In this document: in pieces, positions 25,599-32,991 of the stretch
Layout of the letters: every line of letters starts with the position of its first letter
Position numbering within the stretch: position 1 is the first letter of the stretch
NCBI RefSeq assembly: GCF_009789535.1
Contig: NZ_WSUT01000005.1
Span: 744,001-808,000 of the forward strand
Direction: 5' to 3'
DNA length: 64,000 nt
From: Sphingomonas carotinifaciens
GTDB lineage: Bacteria; Pseudomonadota; Alphaproteobacteria; Sphingomonadales; Sphingomonadaceae
Program-made: the position numbers and the translations under genes
The notes under the pieces: generated by a model
Told to the model about the DNA's origin: nothing
Database searches by the model: none
Seen by the model: the letters and a program-made list of their open reading frames with translations, nothing else

Positions 25599-27215
25599 AT
25601 GAACGGGGGTACGCTTCACTGGTGGCAGACGCGGTGGTTCGTGGCGGCGATGGCGTTGCTCGCCGCGGTGCCGCTGCTCTGGCCCGATATCGCGCCGCTG
25701 GTCGACCTGCCGGGGCATATGGGGCGCTACCGCGTCCAGCTCGAAATCGGTCGCCAGCCCTGGCTGAACCAGTGGTATGATTTCCGCTGGCAGGTGATCG
25801 GCAATCTCGGCATCGATCTGCTGATCGTGCCGCTGGCGCCGCTGATCGGACTGGAGCCGGCGGTCAAGCTGATCGTGCTGACCATCCCGGTGTTGACCGT
25901 GACGGGGCTGCTGTGGATCGCGCGGGAGGTGCATGGCCGCATCCCCGCCACCGCGCTGTTCGCGCTGCCGCTGGCCTATAGCTACCCCTTCCAGTTCGGC
26001 TTCGTGAACTTCGCGCTGTCGATGGCGTGGGCGCTCAACCTGTTCGCCCTGTGGCTGCGGCTGGGGCGCTATGACCGCGTGGCCCTTCGCACCGCGATCT
26101 TCGTGCCGTTGTCGTGCATCCTGTGGGTGTGCCACACCTTTGGCTGGGGCGTGCTGGGCGTGCTGGCCTTTTCCGGCGAGCTGATCCGCCAGCGTGACCG
26201 CGGGCATGGCTGGGTCCATGCCTTCTGGCGGGCCGGCATCGGGTGCATTCCGCTGGCGCTGCCGATGGTGATGATGGTGCTGTGGCGATCGGGCGATCAC
26301 GTCACCGGGCAGACCGCGGACTGGTTCAACTGGCGGTGGAAGATCAACTGGGTGCAGATGGTGCTGCGCGACCGGTGGATGGCGTTCGACCTCGCCTCCG
26401 TCACCGTCATGTTCCTGATCCTGCTGAAGGGCGTGCGCGACGAGCGGATCGAATATTCGCGCAACCTGGCGCTGTCGGCGCTGTTCCTGGCGGCGGTCTA
26501 CATCCTGTTGCCGCGCATCGTGTTCGGCTCCGCCTATGCCGATATGCGCCTTGCCCCCTATGTGCTGGCGATCGCGCTGATCGGGCTGCGTCCCAAGCGC
26601 GGGCTGTCGTTCCGGGGGGCGGCGACCTTTGCCGCGCTGGGGCTGGCGTTCTTTGGCGTGCGGATCGCCGCGGGCACCTACAGCAACTGGCTGTACGACC
26701 GCGATTACGACCGGACGCTGGCGGCGCTGGATCACATTCCGGAGCGTGCCCGCCTCGTGACGTTCGTGGGGCGGCGCTGCATCGACGACTGGGAATCCTC
26801 GCGGCTGGAGCATGTCGCCGGCCTCGCGCTGGAACGCAAGCTGGCCTATGCCAACGATCAATGGTCGATGGCGGGCGGGCAGTTGCTGACCGTCAACTAC
26901 CGCGCGGCGGGTCGTTTCGCGCATGATCCGTCCGAGATCGTCACCGGCCGGCGTTGCCGCGGGCAATGGTGGAGGCCGATCAGCACCGCGCTGAAACTGT
27001 TGCCGCGCGACGCGTTCGACTATGTCTGGATGGTCAAGCCGCCCGCCTATGACCCGGCCCTGACCAGGGGCATGACGCCGATCTGGCGCGACGGCAGCAG
27101 CGTGCTGTTCCGCATCGACGACCGCCGCCCGATCATCTCGCCCGAAGAATATGAGCGGCTGACGCGTCCGATCCGGCGGCCGCCACCTGCGGAGCCCAGC
27201 CGGATCGCGATCTGA
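25599..27215 (+). CDS. Integral membrane protein (tandem paralogue 2)
   Basis: 538 residues, about ten membrane helices, homologous over its length to the gene just upstream (DLPGHMGRYR, GNLGIDLLIVPLAPL, LLWIAREVHGRIPATA, FQFGFVNFAL, CHTFGWGVLGV). The C-terminal quarter is soluble, with Cys-containing RRCIDDWESSRLEHVAGLAL and RRCRGQWWRP, and would lie in the periplasm. Its function is unknown; the cluster could build or transfer an envelope glycan, which is only a guess from the fold type. It starts 10 nt after the upstream stop, so the three membrane genes probably form one transcript. Confidence 0.75.
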   Translation: MNGGTLHWWQTRWFVAAMALLAAVPLLWPDIAPLVDLPGHMGRYRVQLEIGRQPWLNQWYDFRWQVIGNLGIDLLIVPLAPLIGLEPAVKLIVLTIPVLTVTGLLWIAREVHGRIPATALFALPLAYSYPFQFGFVNFALSMAWALNLFALWLRLGRYDRVALRTAIFVPLSCILWVCHTFGWGVLGVLAFSGELIRQRDRGHGWVHAFWRAGIGCIPLALPMVMMVLWRSGDHVTGQTADWFNWRWKINWVQMVLRDRWMAFDLASVTVMFLILLKGVRDERIEYSRNLALSALFLAAVYILLPRIVFGSAYADMRLAPYVLAIALIGLRPKRGLSFRGAATFAALGLAFFGVRIAAGTYSNWLYDRDYDRTLAALDHIPERARLVTFVGRRCIDDWESSRLEHVAGLALERKLAYANDQWSMAGGQLLTVNYRAAGRFAHDPSEIVTGRRCRGQWWRPISTALKLLPRDAFDYVWMVKPPAYDPALTRGMTPIWRDGSSVLFRIDDRRPIISPEEYERLTRPIRRPPPAEPSRIAI

Positions 27216-27299
27216 CGGGGGTGGGCCGCGAGGCATCCGTTGAGGTCGACTCAATCTCTACTCGACACGAACGGGCAGGGTAGAGTGCCCGGTCGGCGC

Positions 27300-28451
27300 T
27301 CACCCCTCGCGCCGGAACGGCGTCAGTTCGTCCAAGTACTCCGCCTCCGCCGCCACCGCGTCGCGCTCCATCGCGAGGAAGTCGGCGACCGCGCGGCGGA
27401 ACGAGGCGTTGGGGATGTAGTGCGCCGAATAGGTCGGCACCGGGGCATAGCCGCGCGCCAGCTTGTGTTCACCCTGCGCACCGGCTTCCACCGTCTTCAG
27501 CCCGCGTGCGATGGCGGCGTCGATCGCCTGGTAATAGCAAAGCTCGAAATGGAGGAACGGCACCTCCTCCACCGCGCCCCAATAGCGGCCGTAAAGCGTA
27601 TCGCCGCCGATCAGGTTCAGCGCGCCCGCGATCGGGTGGCCGTCACGCTCGGCCAGAATCAACAGCACCCGGTCGCCCATCGTCTCGTTCAACCGCGCGA
27701 AAAAGGCGCGGGTGAGATAGGGGCGGCCCCATTTGCGGCTGCCCGTATCCTGATAGAAGGTCCAGAACGCGTCCCAGTGTCGGGGGGTGATCTCCGCGCC
27801 GGTCAGGTGGCGGATCGTCAGCCCCTCGACCGCGGCGGCGCGCTCCTTGCGGATCGCCTTGCGCTTGCGGCTGGCGAGGGCGCCGAGAAAATCGTCGAAC
27901 GACGCGTACCCGTCATTGGTCCAGTGGAATTGCGTGCCGTGGCGGATCAGCCAGCCGGCCGCCTCAAACAAGGGCACCTGATCGGGCGCGACAAAGGTGA
28001 CATGGCCGGAGGACAGCCCGTTGCCGTCCACCACGCTTTCCAGCGCGCCGATCAGGGCCGACCCGAGCGCAGGATCGCGCAACAGCAGACGAGGGCCGGG
28101 CACGGGCGAGAAGGGGGCGGCCACCTGAAGCTTGGGATAATAGTCCCCGCCGGCGCGCTCCCAGGCATCCGCCCAGGCATGATCGAAGACATATTCGCCC
28201 TGGCTGTGCGCCTTGGCATAGGCGGGGGCGACCGCCGCCGGGCGGCCGTCGGCGCCGTCGATGACGATGGGCAGGGGTTGCCAGCCGGTGCGGCCACCGA
28301 CGCTGCCCGATGTTTCCAGTGCGGCAAGAAAGGCGTGGCCGACGAACGGATTGCCGTTGCCTGCGCAAGCATCCCAATCGGCGGCGGGGATGCTCGCCAC
28401 GCCATCTGCGAGGCGCGCAGTGATCGCCGTCAAGCCGGCCGTCCTTCGCAC
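27300..28451 (-). CDS. GNAT-like acyltransferase, DUF482 / FemAB-like family
   Basis: 383 residues matching the DUF482 (peptidogalycan biosynthesis-like) family, which has two GNAT-like halves. Typical blocks: NPFVGHAFLAALE near residue 33, YVFDHAWADAWERAGGDYYPKLQ, RHGTQFHWTNDGYASFDDFL, ASRKRKAIRKERA, YLTRAFFARL, PIAGALNLIGGDTLYGRYWG and CYYQAIDAAI. The substrate is unknown. The GTG at 28451 is taken as start; a TTG at 28433 with AAGGA 8 nt upstream is a good alternative. It is followed upstream by ridA on the same strand. Confidence 0.8.
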   Translation of the reverse strand: MRRTAGLTAITARLADGVASIPAADWDACAGNGNPFVGHAFLAALETSGSVGGRTGWQPLPIVIDGADGRPAAVAPAYAKAHSQGEYVFDHAWADAWERAGGDYYPKLQVAAPFSPVPGPRLLLRDPALGSALIGALESVVDGNGLSSGHVTFVAPDQVPLFEAAGWLIRHGTQFHWTNDGYASFDDFLGALASRKRKAIRKERAAAVEGLTIRHLTGAEITPRHWDAFWTFYQDTGSRKWGRPYLTRAFFARLNETMGDRVLLILAERDGHPIAGALNLIGGDTLYGRYWGAVEEVPFLHFELCYYQAIDAAIARGLKTVEAGAQGEHKLARGYAPVPTYSAHYIPNASFRRAVADFLAMERDAVAAEAEYLDELTPFRREG

Positions 28452-28496
28452 TCGGTCATGACACCGATATGCGAAGGGCGATCCGGCTGCGCAAGA

Positions 28497-28958
28497 TCAG
28501 CCGATCTGGACGATCGCGTCGACCTCGACCGCGGCGCCGAGCGGCAGCACCGGCACCCCGACCGCGGAGCGGGCATGCTTGCCCGCCTCGCCGAACACGT
28601 CGGCCATCAGCTCGGACGCGCCATTGGCGACCTTGGGCTGGTCGGTGAAGGTCGCCGCGGAGTTCACGAACACGCCCAGCTTCACGATGCGGGTGACGCG
28701 CGACAGGTCGCCGACATGCTTCTTGATCTGCGCGAGCAGCATCAGCCCGCACAGGCGCGCGGCCTCCGTGCCGCCCTCCAGCGCGACGTCCTCGCCCAGC
28801 CGGCCGGTGACGAGCTGACCGTCCTTGAACGGCAACTGGCCGGAAATGTGGAGCAGCCCGCCCGCCTCGACGACGGGAACATAGGCGGCGACGGGGGCGG
28901 CAGCCTCGGGAAGGGTGATGCCCAGTTCTTCCAGGCGGCGGTCGATATGCGTGGTCAT
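28497..28958 (-). CDS. RidA/YjgF-family protein
   Basis: 153 residues of the RidA superfamily (enamine/imine deaminases). Blocks: AGGLLHISGQLPFKDG, GRLGEDVALEGGTEAAR, DLSRVTRIVKLGVFVNS, and the C-terminal ARSAVGVPVLPLGAAVEVDA, which carries the conserved Arg and Glu of the active pocket. It belongs to the longer YjgH/ Rid-type subgroup (about 150 aa) rather than canonical RidA of 128 aa. Expected role: removing reactive 2-aminoacrylate-type intermediates. The 303 bp upstream hold a long nested inverted repeat. Confidence 0.87.
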   Translation of the reverse strand: MTTHIDRRLEELGITLPEAAAPVAAYVPVVEAGGLLHISGQLPFKDGQLVTGRLGEDVALEGGTEAARLCGLMLLAQIKKHVGDLSRVTRIVKLGVFVNSAATFTDQPKVANGASELMADVFGEAGKHARSAVGVPVLPLGAAVEVDAIVQIG

Positions 28959-29033
28959 GGGTGCGGGTTGTGGCGTGGGGGCGGCGTCCGGGTCAAGGTT
29001 CCGGTTCGTGCGGCGCGGGGGTGAGGAGGGGGA

Positions 29034-29260
29034 TTCACGCGAAGACGCGAAGACGCGAAGGGTAGAAGAAGGGGGTTCGCGCGGAGACGCGGAGACGCGG
29101 AGAGTTGTGCTTAGGGCCGCGTCTCGCGCCAGCGAGAGCCTTTATCATCCTGCTTCCCAAGCAAGAGCCGCCCCCGGCGGCTCGGGAGAATGCCGTAGGC
29201 GGAACTCTCCGCGTCTCCGCGTGAACAAATCATCTTCGCGTCTTCGCGTCTTCGCGTGAA
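29034..29260. repeat. Nested 9-nt-periodic inverted repeat, copy 1
   Basis: This fills the 303 bp between ridA and the HAD gene; no gene is inside. Outer arms 29034-29060 and 29234-29260 are perfect 27-bp complements, built as TTCACGCGAAG plus repeats of ACGCGAAG. Inner arms 29088-29106 and 29203-29221 use a second unit, CGCGGAGA. The centre has a smaller hairpin (GAGCCGCC/GGCGGCTC). The right outer arm ends one base before the HAD gene stop codon. Related elements are at 30650-30748 and 52902-53118. Confidence 0.85.
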
Positions 29261-29261
29261 C

Positions 29262-29885
29262 TCAATCCGCCGCCCGACCCGCCGCGAATCGCTCGCCGAT
29301 CCACACCACCGCCTCCCGCCAGTCATCGATCCGCGCGTGCGCGTCGGGCGCCGGCGGGACGTGCGACGCCATTTCGGGCTCGGAGATCATGTGCAGCCGG
29401 TGCACGCCCGGCGCGTGTTTCGCGACGGAGGCGTGATGCACCGCGAGATCGTCGACGAAGACGGTGACCGGGTTGCCATGTTCGGCCACCAGCCGCGCGA
29501 CGGGTTCGCCCTTGCCACCGGTGTTGCATTGGACACGGTGGTCGATGCCGAAGGCGGACAGCTGGGCCAGGCGCGGCGCCTGGCATTCGTCCTGCAGGTT
29601 GGTCAGGATGACGATGTCGGCCTGCTCCGCCAGCGTCGCCAGCGCCTCGGCAGCGTGGGGCACCAGTGTCTGGCGGTGCATTTCGCCGGGGAAGAAGCCG
29701 CCGAGCAACTGCCACATCTCGGCCTGGGACGGCGGGGCGCTGCCGTCGCGGCGGGTCATCGCGGTGGCGAAGTCATGATGGCCGACGGCGAAGTCGATCG
29801 CGTGATGCTCGCCCAGCCAGTCGCGGAAATGGCGCACCATGTGGAGCAATACTTCATCGCAGTCGCAGATCAGTAGCGGTTTCAT
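29262..29885 (-). CDS. HAD-superfamily hydrolase
   Basis: 207 residues with all HAD motifs: I, CDCDEVLLH (DxDxV/T) near residue 8; II, ILTNLQD near 95; III, the Lys in TGGKGEP near 125; IV, FVDDLAVH near 143. The insertion after motif I is short, so a small-molecule phosphatase is likely. The substrate is unknown. Its start overlaps the stop of the DUF3572 gene by 4 nt (ATGA), so the two are translationally coupled. Confidence 0.85.
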   Translation of the reverse strand: MKPLLICDCDEVLLHMVRHFRDWLGEHHAIDFAVGHHDFATAMTRRDGSAPPSQAEMWQLLGGFFPGEMHRQTLVPHAAEALATLAEQADIVILTNLQDECQAPRLAQLSAFGIDHRVQCNTGGKGEPVARLVAEHGNPVTVFVDDLAVHHASVAKHAPGVHRLHMISEPEMASHVPPAPDAHARIDDWREAVVWIGERFAAGRAAD

Positions 29886-30160
29886 CGGAACTCCAGCAGG
29901 GTCAGCGCGCGGGCCAATGCTTCCGGGCGTATGTCCAGCGCATCGGCACAGGCGATCAGGTCGGGTTCGTGCGCGGCAAGGAAGCCGAGCACGGCCGCCA
30001 GCACCGCCCGGTCGCCCGCGCGGGCGCGGGCGCGCAGGTCGGCGGGTGTCAGCCCGGTCGTGGCGAGCAGGCGTTCGGCCCGCTCCTGCTGCCCGAGCGT
30101 CCAGACGAGGGCATGGAGCGCCAGCGCCTCTGCGTCATCGATTGTGTCGGGTTCGGCCAT
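29882..30160 (-). CDS. DUF3572 family protein
   Basis: 92 residues, all-helical, matching DUF3572: AEALALHALVWTLGQQERAERL, then TGLTPADLRARA, and AVLGFLAAHEPDLIACADAL with a C-terminal RPEALARALTLLE. The family is confined largely to alphaproteobacteria and has no known function. In alphaproteobacteria it is commonly next to divK, as here, where the divK gene is divergent with 39 bp between start codons. Confidence 0.75.
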   Translation of the reverse strand: MAEPDTIDDAEALALHALVWTLGQQERAERLLATTGLTPADLRARARAGDRAVLAAVLGFLAAHEPDLIACADALDIRPEALARALTLLEFR

Positions 30161-30199
30161 TGCCTATCACCCCATTTTGGAAAGGACTCGAGGACCCGC

Positions 30200-30562
30200 G
30201 TGGCAAGAAAGGTGCTCGTTGTCGAGGACAACGAACTCAATCTGAAGCTGTTCTGCGACCTGCTGCGCGCGCACGACTTCGTGGCGGAGCCGGTACGCGA
30301 CGGGCGCGAGGCGGTGGCGCGCGCGCGCGCGGTGCGGCCCGACCTGATCATCATGGACATCCAGATGCCGCACGTCACCGGCTACGACCTGATCCTGGAA
30401 TTGAAGGCGGACGAGGATCTGCGCCGGATCCCGGTGATGGCCGTCACCGCCTATGCCGGCCGCGAGGACGAGGAACGCATCCGCGCGGCGGGCGCGGATG
30501 CCTATGTGTCCAAGCCGATCAGCCTGGCGCGATTCATCGATGCGGTGACGGCGCTGCTGTAG
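30200..30562 (+). CDS. divK: DivK-like single-domain response regulator
   Basis: 120 residues, only a receiver domain. It has the acidic pair ED in VVEDNELNLKLF, the phospho-acceptor Asp53 in IIMDIQMP, the Thr in VTAYAG and Lys in SKPISL. The block VEDNELNLKLFCDLL and the ending SKPISLARFIDAV are close to Caulobacter DivK, which controls the DivJ/PleC/DivL-CckA cell-cycle relay. The start is the GTG at 30200, with GAGGA 5 nt upstream. No pleD follows here; instead a repeat element fills the next 275 bp. Confidence 0.85.
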   Translation: MARKVLVVEDNELNLKLFCDLLRAHDFVAEPVRDGREAVARARAVRPDLIIMDIQMPHVTGYDLILELKADEDLRRIPVMAVTAYAGREDEERIRAAGADAYVSKPISLARFIDAVTALL

Positions 30563-30649
30563 GACCGGCGCCGCAGGCTGTCTTGCCCACGACGGTTGAG
30601 GCATGGTCTTGAAGAAAACGAGCCCCGGACGGTGCGGCAGGCAAAACCT

Positions 30650-30748
30650 CTTTGCGTCTTCGCGTCTTCGCGTGAGTTCAATCTTCGAACCGACATCCAC
30701 CTGGTGAATGCCGGTCGTGATGTCACGCGAAGCCGCGAAGACGCGAAG
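30650..30748. repeat. 9-nt-periodic inverted repeat, copy 2 (short form)
   Basis: Arms 30650-30675 (CTTTGCGTCTTCGCGTCTTC then GCGTGA) and 30723-30748 (TCACGCGAAGCCGCGAAGAC then GCGAAG) are near-perfect complements of 26 bp and use the same CGCGAAGA unit as 29034-29260. Here the arm order is reversed: the GTGA ends face inward around a 47-nt spacer. It lies in the 275 bp between divK and rlmE, where I see no gene. Confidence 0.8.
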
Positions 30749-30837
30749 AGGGCGCGCGGGCGGGGAAGCCTTGGATCACAGCAACAGCGGCCCTTGCATA
30801 ATTTCGCTGACGCGAAAGGCTCTGCGCCTGCGTGCCC

Positions 30838-31512
30838 TCAATCCTCGCCGCGGCGGCCCTTGAAGCCTTGCGCGACGACGAACCATTCCACCGACCCTTT
30901 GCGGCTGGAGGGCGGCTTGGCGTGCTTCACCGTGGCGAAATGGCGCTTCATCTCGGCGACGAACTGCGAATCGGCGCCGCCCGCAAACACCTTGGCGACA
31001 AAGGCGCCGCCCGGTGCCAGCACGTCCTGCACGAAGGCGAAGGCGGTTTCCACCAGGCCCATGGTGCGCAGCGCATCGGTCTGCGGATGGCCGACGGTGT
31101 TCGCCGCCATGTCCGACAGGATCAGGTCGGGCGCGCCGCCCAGCGCCTCCATCAGCCGGTCGGGTGCGGCATCGTCCATGAAATCCATCTGGAAGATCTC
31201 GACGCCGTCGATCGGGTCGACGGGCAGCAGGTCGATGCCCACCACCTTGGCGCCCGGCACCTTGCGGCGGACCACCTGCGTCCAGCCGCCGGGGGCAATG
31301 CCCAGGTCGATGACGCGCTTCGATCCTTTCAGCAGCCCGAATCGCTCGTCCAGCTCGATCAGCTTGTAGGCGGCGCGGCTGCGATACCCCTCCGCCTTGG
31401 CACGGCGGACATAGGGGTCGTTCAGCTGCCGCTCCAGCCAGCGGGTCGATTGCGCGGTGCGGCCGCGCGCGGTGCGCACCCGCTGGCGCAGGCCGTTGTC
31501 GCCGCGACTCAT
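30838..31512 (-). CDS. rlmE: 23S rRNA 2'-O-ribose U2552 methyltransferase
   Basis: 224 residues of the RrmJ/FtsJ family. The catalytic K-D-K-E tetrad is visible: Lys in SRAAYKLIELDE, Asp in ILSDMAANTVGHPQTD, Lys in GGAFVAKVFAGG and Glu in SVEWFVVAQGF. The SAM site is VIDLGIAPGGWTQ. A basic N-terminal extension (RQRVRTARGRTAQSTRW) fits rRNA binding. It methylates U2552 in the A-loop of 23S rRNA late in 50S assembly. The start ATG 31512 overlaps the stop of the Ppx/GppA gene (ATGA); the frame is open upstream but not conserved. Confidence 0.93.
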   Translation of the reverse strand: MSRGDNGLRQRVRTARGRTAQSTRWLERQLNDPYVRRAKAEGYRSRAAYKLIELDERFGLLKGSKRVIDLGIAPGGWTQVVRRKVPGAKVVGIDLLPVDPIDGVEIFQMDFMDDAAPDRLMEALGGAPDLILSDMAANTVGHPQTDALRTMGLVETAFAFVQDVLAPGGAFVAKVFAGGADSQFVAEMKRHFATVKHAKPPSSRKGSVEWFVVAQGFKGRRGED

Positions 31513-32567
31513 GCGCGCGCGCTCTGGGGCGGGGGGCTTCCCATCAGGCGGCGCAATATGCCCTCGCGAATGCCGCGATCGGCGATCCCCAGCCGTTCGG
31601 CCGGCCACAGGTCCATGATCGTCTCCAGAATGGCGCAGCCGGCCACCACCAGGTCCGCGCGTTCGGTACCGATGCACGGCACCTTGGCGCGCTGGCCAAG
31701 CGATTGGCGCGAAAGCTGCGCGCTGATGGTGCGCATCGCGGCGGCGGGCACGATCAGCCCGTCCACCGCGGCGCGGTCATATTGGCTGAGGCCCAGATGG
31801 ACGCTGCCCAGCGTCGTCACCGTGCCGCTGGTACCCAGCAGGCGGGGATTGCGCAGGTTGCGCGGCAGGCGGCTGGCGAACCCTGCGAAACTGTCCGCCA
31901 CCAGCCCGCGCATCCGTGCATAGGCGGCGAGCCGCCCCTCCTCGCCCTCGCCACCGCCGGCACTCTCGGTCAGCGAGACGACACCCCAGGGCGCCGAATG
32001 CCAGTCGAGCACCTTGGGAACGGGGCTGCGCGTATCGACCAGCACGAGTTCGGTCGAGCCGCCGCCGATGTCGAAGACCAGCGCGGGATCCTCGCCCGGT
32101 TCGATCAGCGCATGGCAGCCGAGCACGGCCAGCCGCGCCTCCTCCTCGGCGGAAATGATGTCGAGATGGATGCCGGTTTCCTCCAGCGCGCGGGCGATGA
32201 AGGCAGGGCCGTTCGACGCGCGCCGGCACGCCTCGGTCGCGACCGAGCGCGCCAGCGTGACGTTGCGGCGCTTCAGCTTGTCGGCGCAGACGCGCAGGGC
32301 CGCGATCGTCCGTTCGATCGCCGCGTCCGACAACTGCCCGCTCGTCGCCAGTCCCTCACCCAGCCGCACGATTCGCGAAAAGGCATCGACCACGGCAAAG
32401 CCGCCGCCCTGTGGCCGCGCGATCAGCAGCCGGCAATTATTGGTCCCCAGGTCCAGCGCGGCAAAGGCCTGCGCATCCGACCACCGCCCTCGGGCGGGGC
32501 GGGTCGGGGCCGAACGGGCAGGCGGCTTGGCCTGCCGGTACGGCCTTCGGGCGGAAACATCCCCCAT
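31509..32567 (-). CDS. Ppx/GppA-family phosphatase
   Basis: 352 residues with the ASKHA ATPase fold: phosphate-1 FAALDLGTNNCRLLIA near residue 36, catalytic Glu in SVATEACRRASNG, phosphate-2 VFDIGGGSTELVLV near 165, and GTSGTVTTLGSVHLG near 250. It corresponds to the short (two-domain) form of exopolyphosphatase/guanosine pentaphosphatase; which substrate it prefers cannot be seen. It overlaps rlmE by 4 nt, an arrangement found in many alphaproteobacteria. The N-terminal 30 residues are Arg/Pro-rich and probably disordered. Confidence 0.88.
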   Translation of the reverse strand: MGDVSARRPYRQAKPPARSAPTRPARGRWSDAQAFAALDLGTNNCRLLIARPQGGGFAVVDAFSRIVRLGEGLATSGQLSDAAIERTIAALRVCADKLKRRNVTLARSVATEACRRASNGPAFIARALEETGIHLDIISAEEEARLAVLGCHALIEPGEDPALVFDIGGGSTELVLVDTRSPVPKVLDWHSAPWGVVSLTESAGGGEGEEGRLAAYARMRGLVADSFAGFASRLPRNLRNPRLLGTSGTVTTLGSVHLGLSQYDRAAVDGLIVPAAAMRTISAQLSRQSLGQRAKVPCIGTERADLVVAGCAILETIMDLWPAERLGIADRGIREGILRRLMGSPPPQSARA

Positions 32568-32726
32568 CGCCGTATCTCACTTTTTCTGTTCTGCCGTCGC
32601 GGGCATGATCGCCCGTCCGGTGCTTGGCATGGAACGTAGCGTGTCCCCCCCGCTCCGACAAGACGATGCCATGCATGAAGCTGTTGACAGTCCACCCCCG
32701 CCAGCCTAGAGGCACGCGCCTGTCGT

Positions 32727-32800
32727 TGCCCCGTCGTCTAAAGGTAAGACTACGGACTCTGACTCCGTCAATTGAGGTTCGAATCCTCACGGGGCATCCA
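32727..32800 (+). tRNA. tRNA-Gln (anticodon CTG)
   Basis: 74 nt. Acceptor arms TGCCCCG (32727-32733) and CGGGGCA (32790-32796) pair fully. The anticodon arm ACGGA-CTCTGAC-TCCGT has CTG at positions 34-36, so it reads CAG glutamine codons. The T arm has GAGG-TTCGAAT-CCTC, and the D loop has TAAAGGTAA. CCA is encoded at 32798-32800. A hairpin follows about 120 nt downstream. No integrase or attachment duplication is seen at its 3' end. Confidence 0.95.
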
Positions 32801-32919
32801 GACACATTCATCCACCTGCCGCATTGCCGACACGGATCGCAGGATTCGCGCAGGCGGCGTGGTGCCTTTTCGCATGTCGCGCGTTTCGGGGTGATGAGGC
32901 GAGCTTCCGCACGTCCTCA

Positions 32920-32962
32920 ACGCCCCGCTCAGGCTTGTGTCACTACGGATTGAGCGGGGCGT
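32920..32962. terminator. Hairpin between tRNA-Gln and the chemoreceptor gene
   Basis: Arms ACGCCCCGCTCA (32920-32931) and TGAGCGGGGCGT (32951-32962) pair perfectly over 12 bp with a 19-nt loop, and CCCTTTCC follows on the plus strand. It lies 29 nt from the stop codon of the convergent chemoreceptor gene, so it may terminate one or both transcripts. No clear U-tract. Confidence 0.45.
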
Positions 32963-32991
32963 CCCTTTCCGGTCGCCCCCCCGTTTCCGGG

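Noticed and set aside
29034..29260. CRISPR array from repeated CGCGAAGA units
   Set aside because: The repeats are 9 nt, directly adjacent or inverted, with no 25-40-nt repeats or unique spacers and no cas genes.
32727..32800. tRNA-Gln as an integration site
   Set aside because: No integrase, no duplication of the tRNA 3' end and no change of composition around it.
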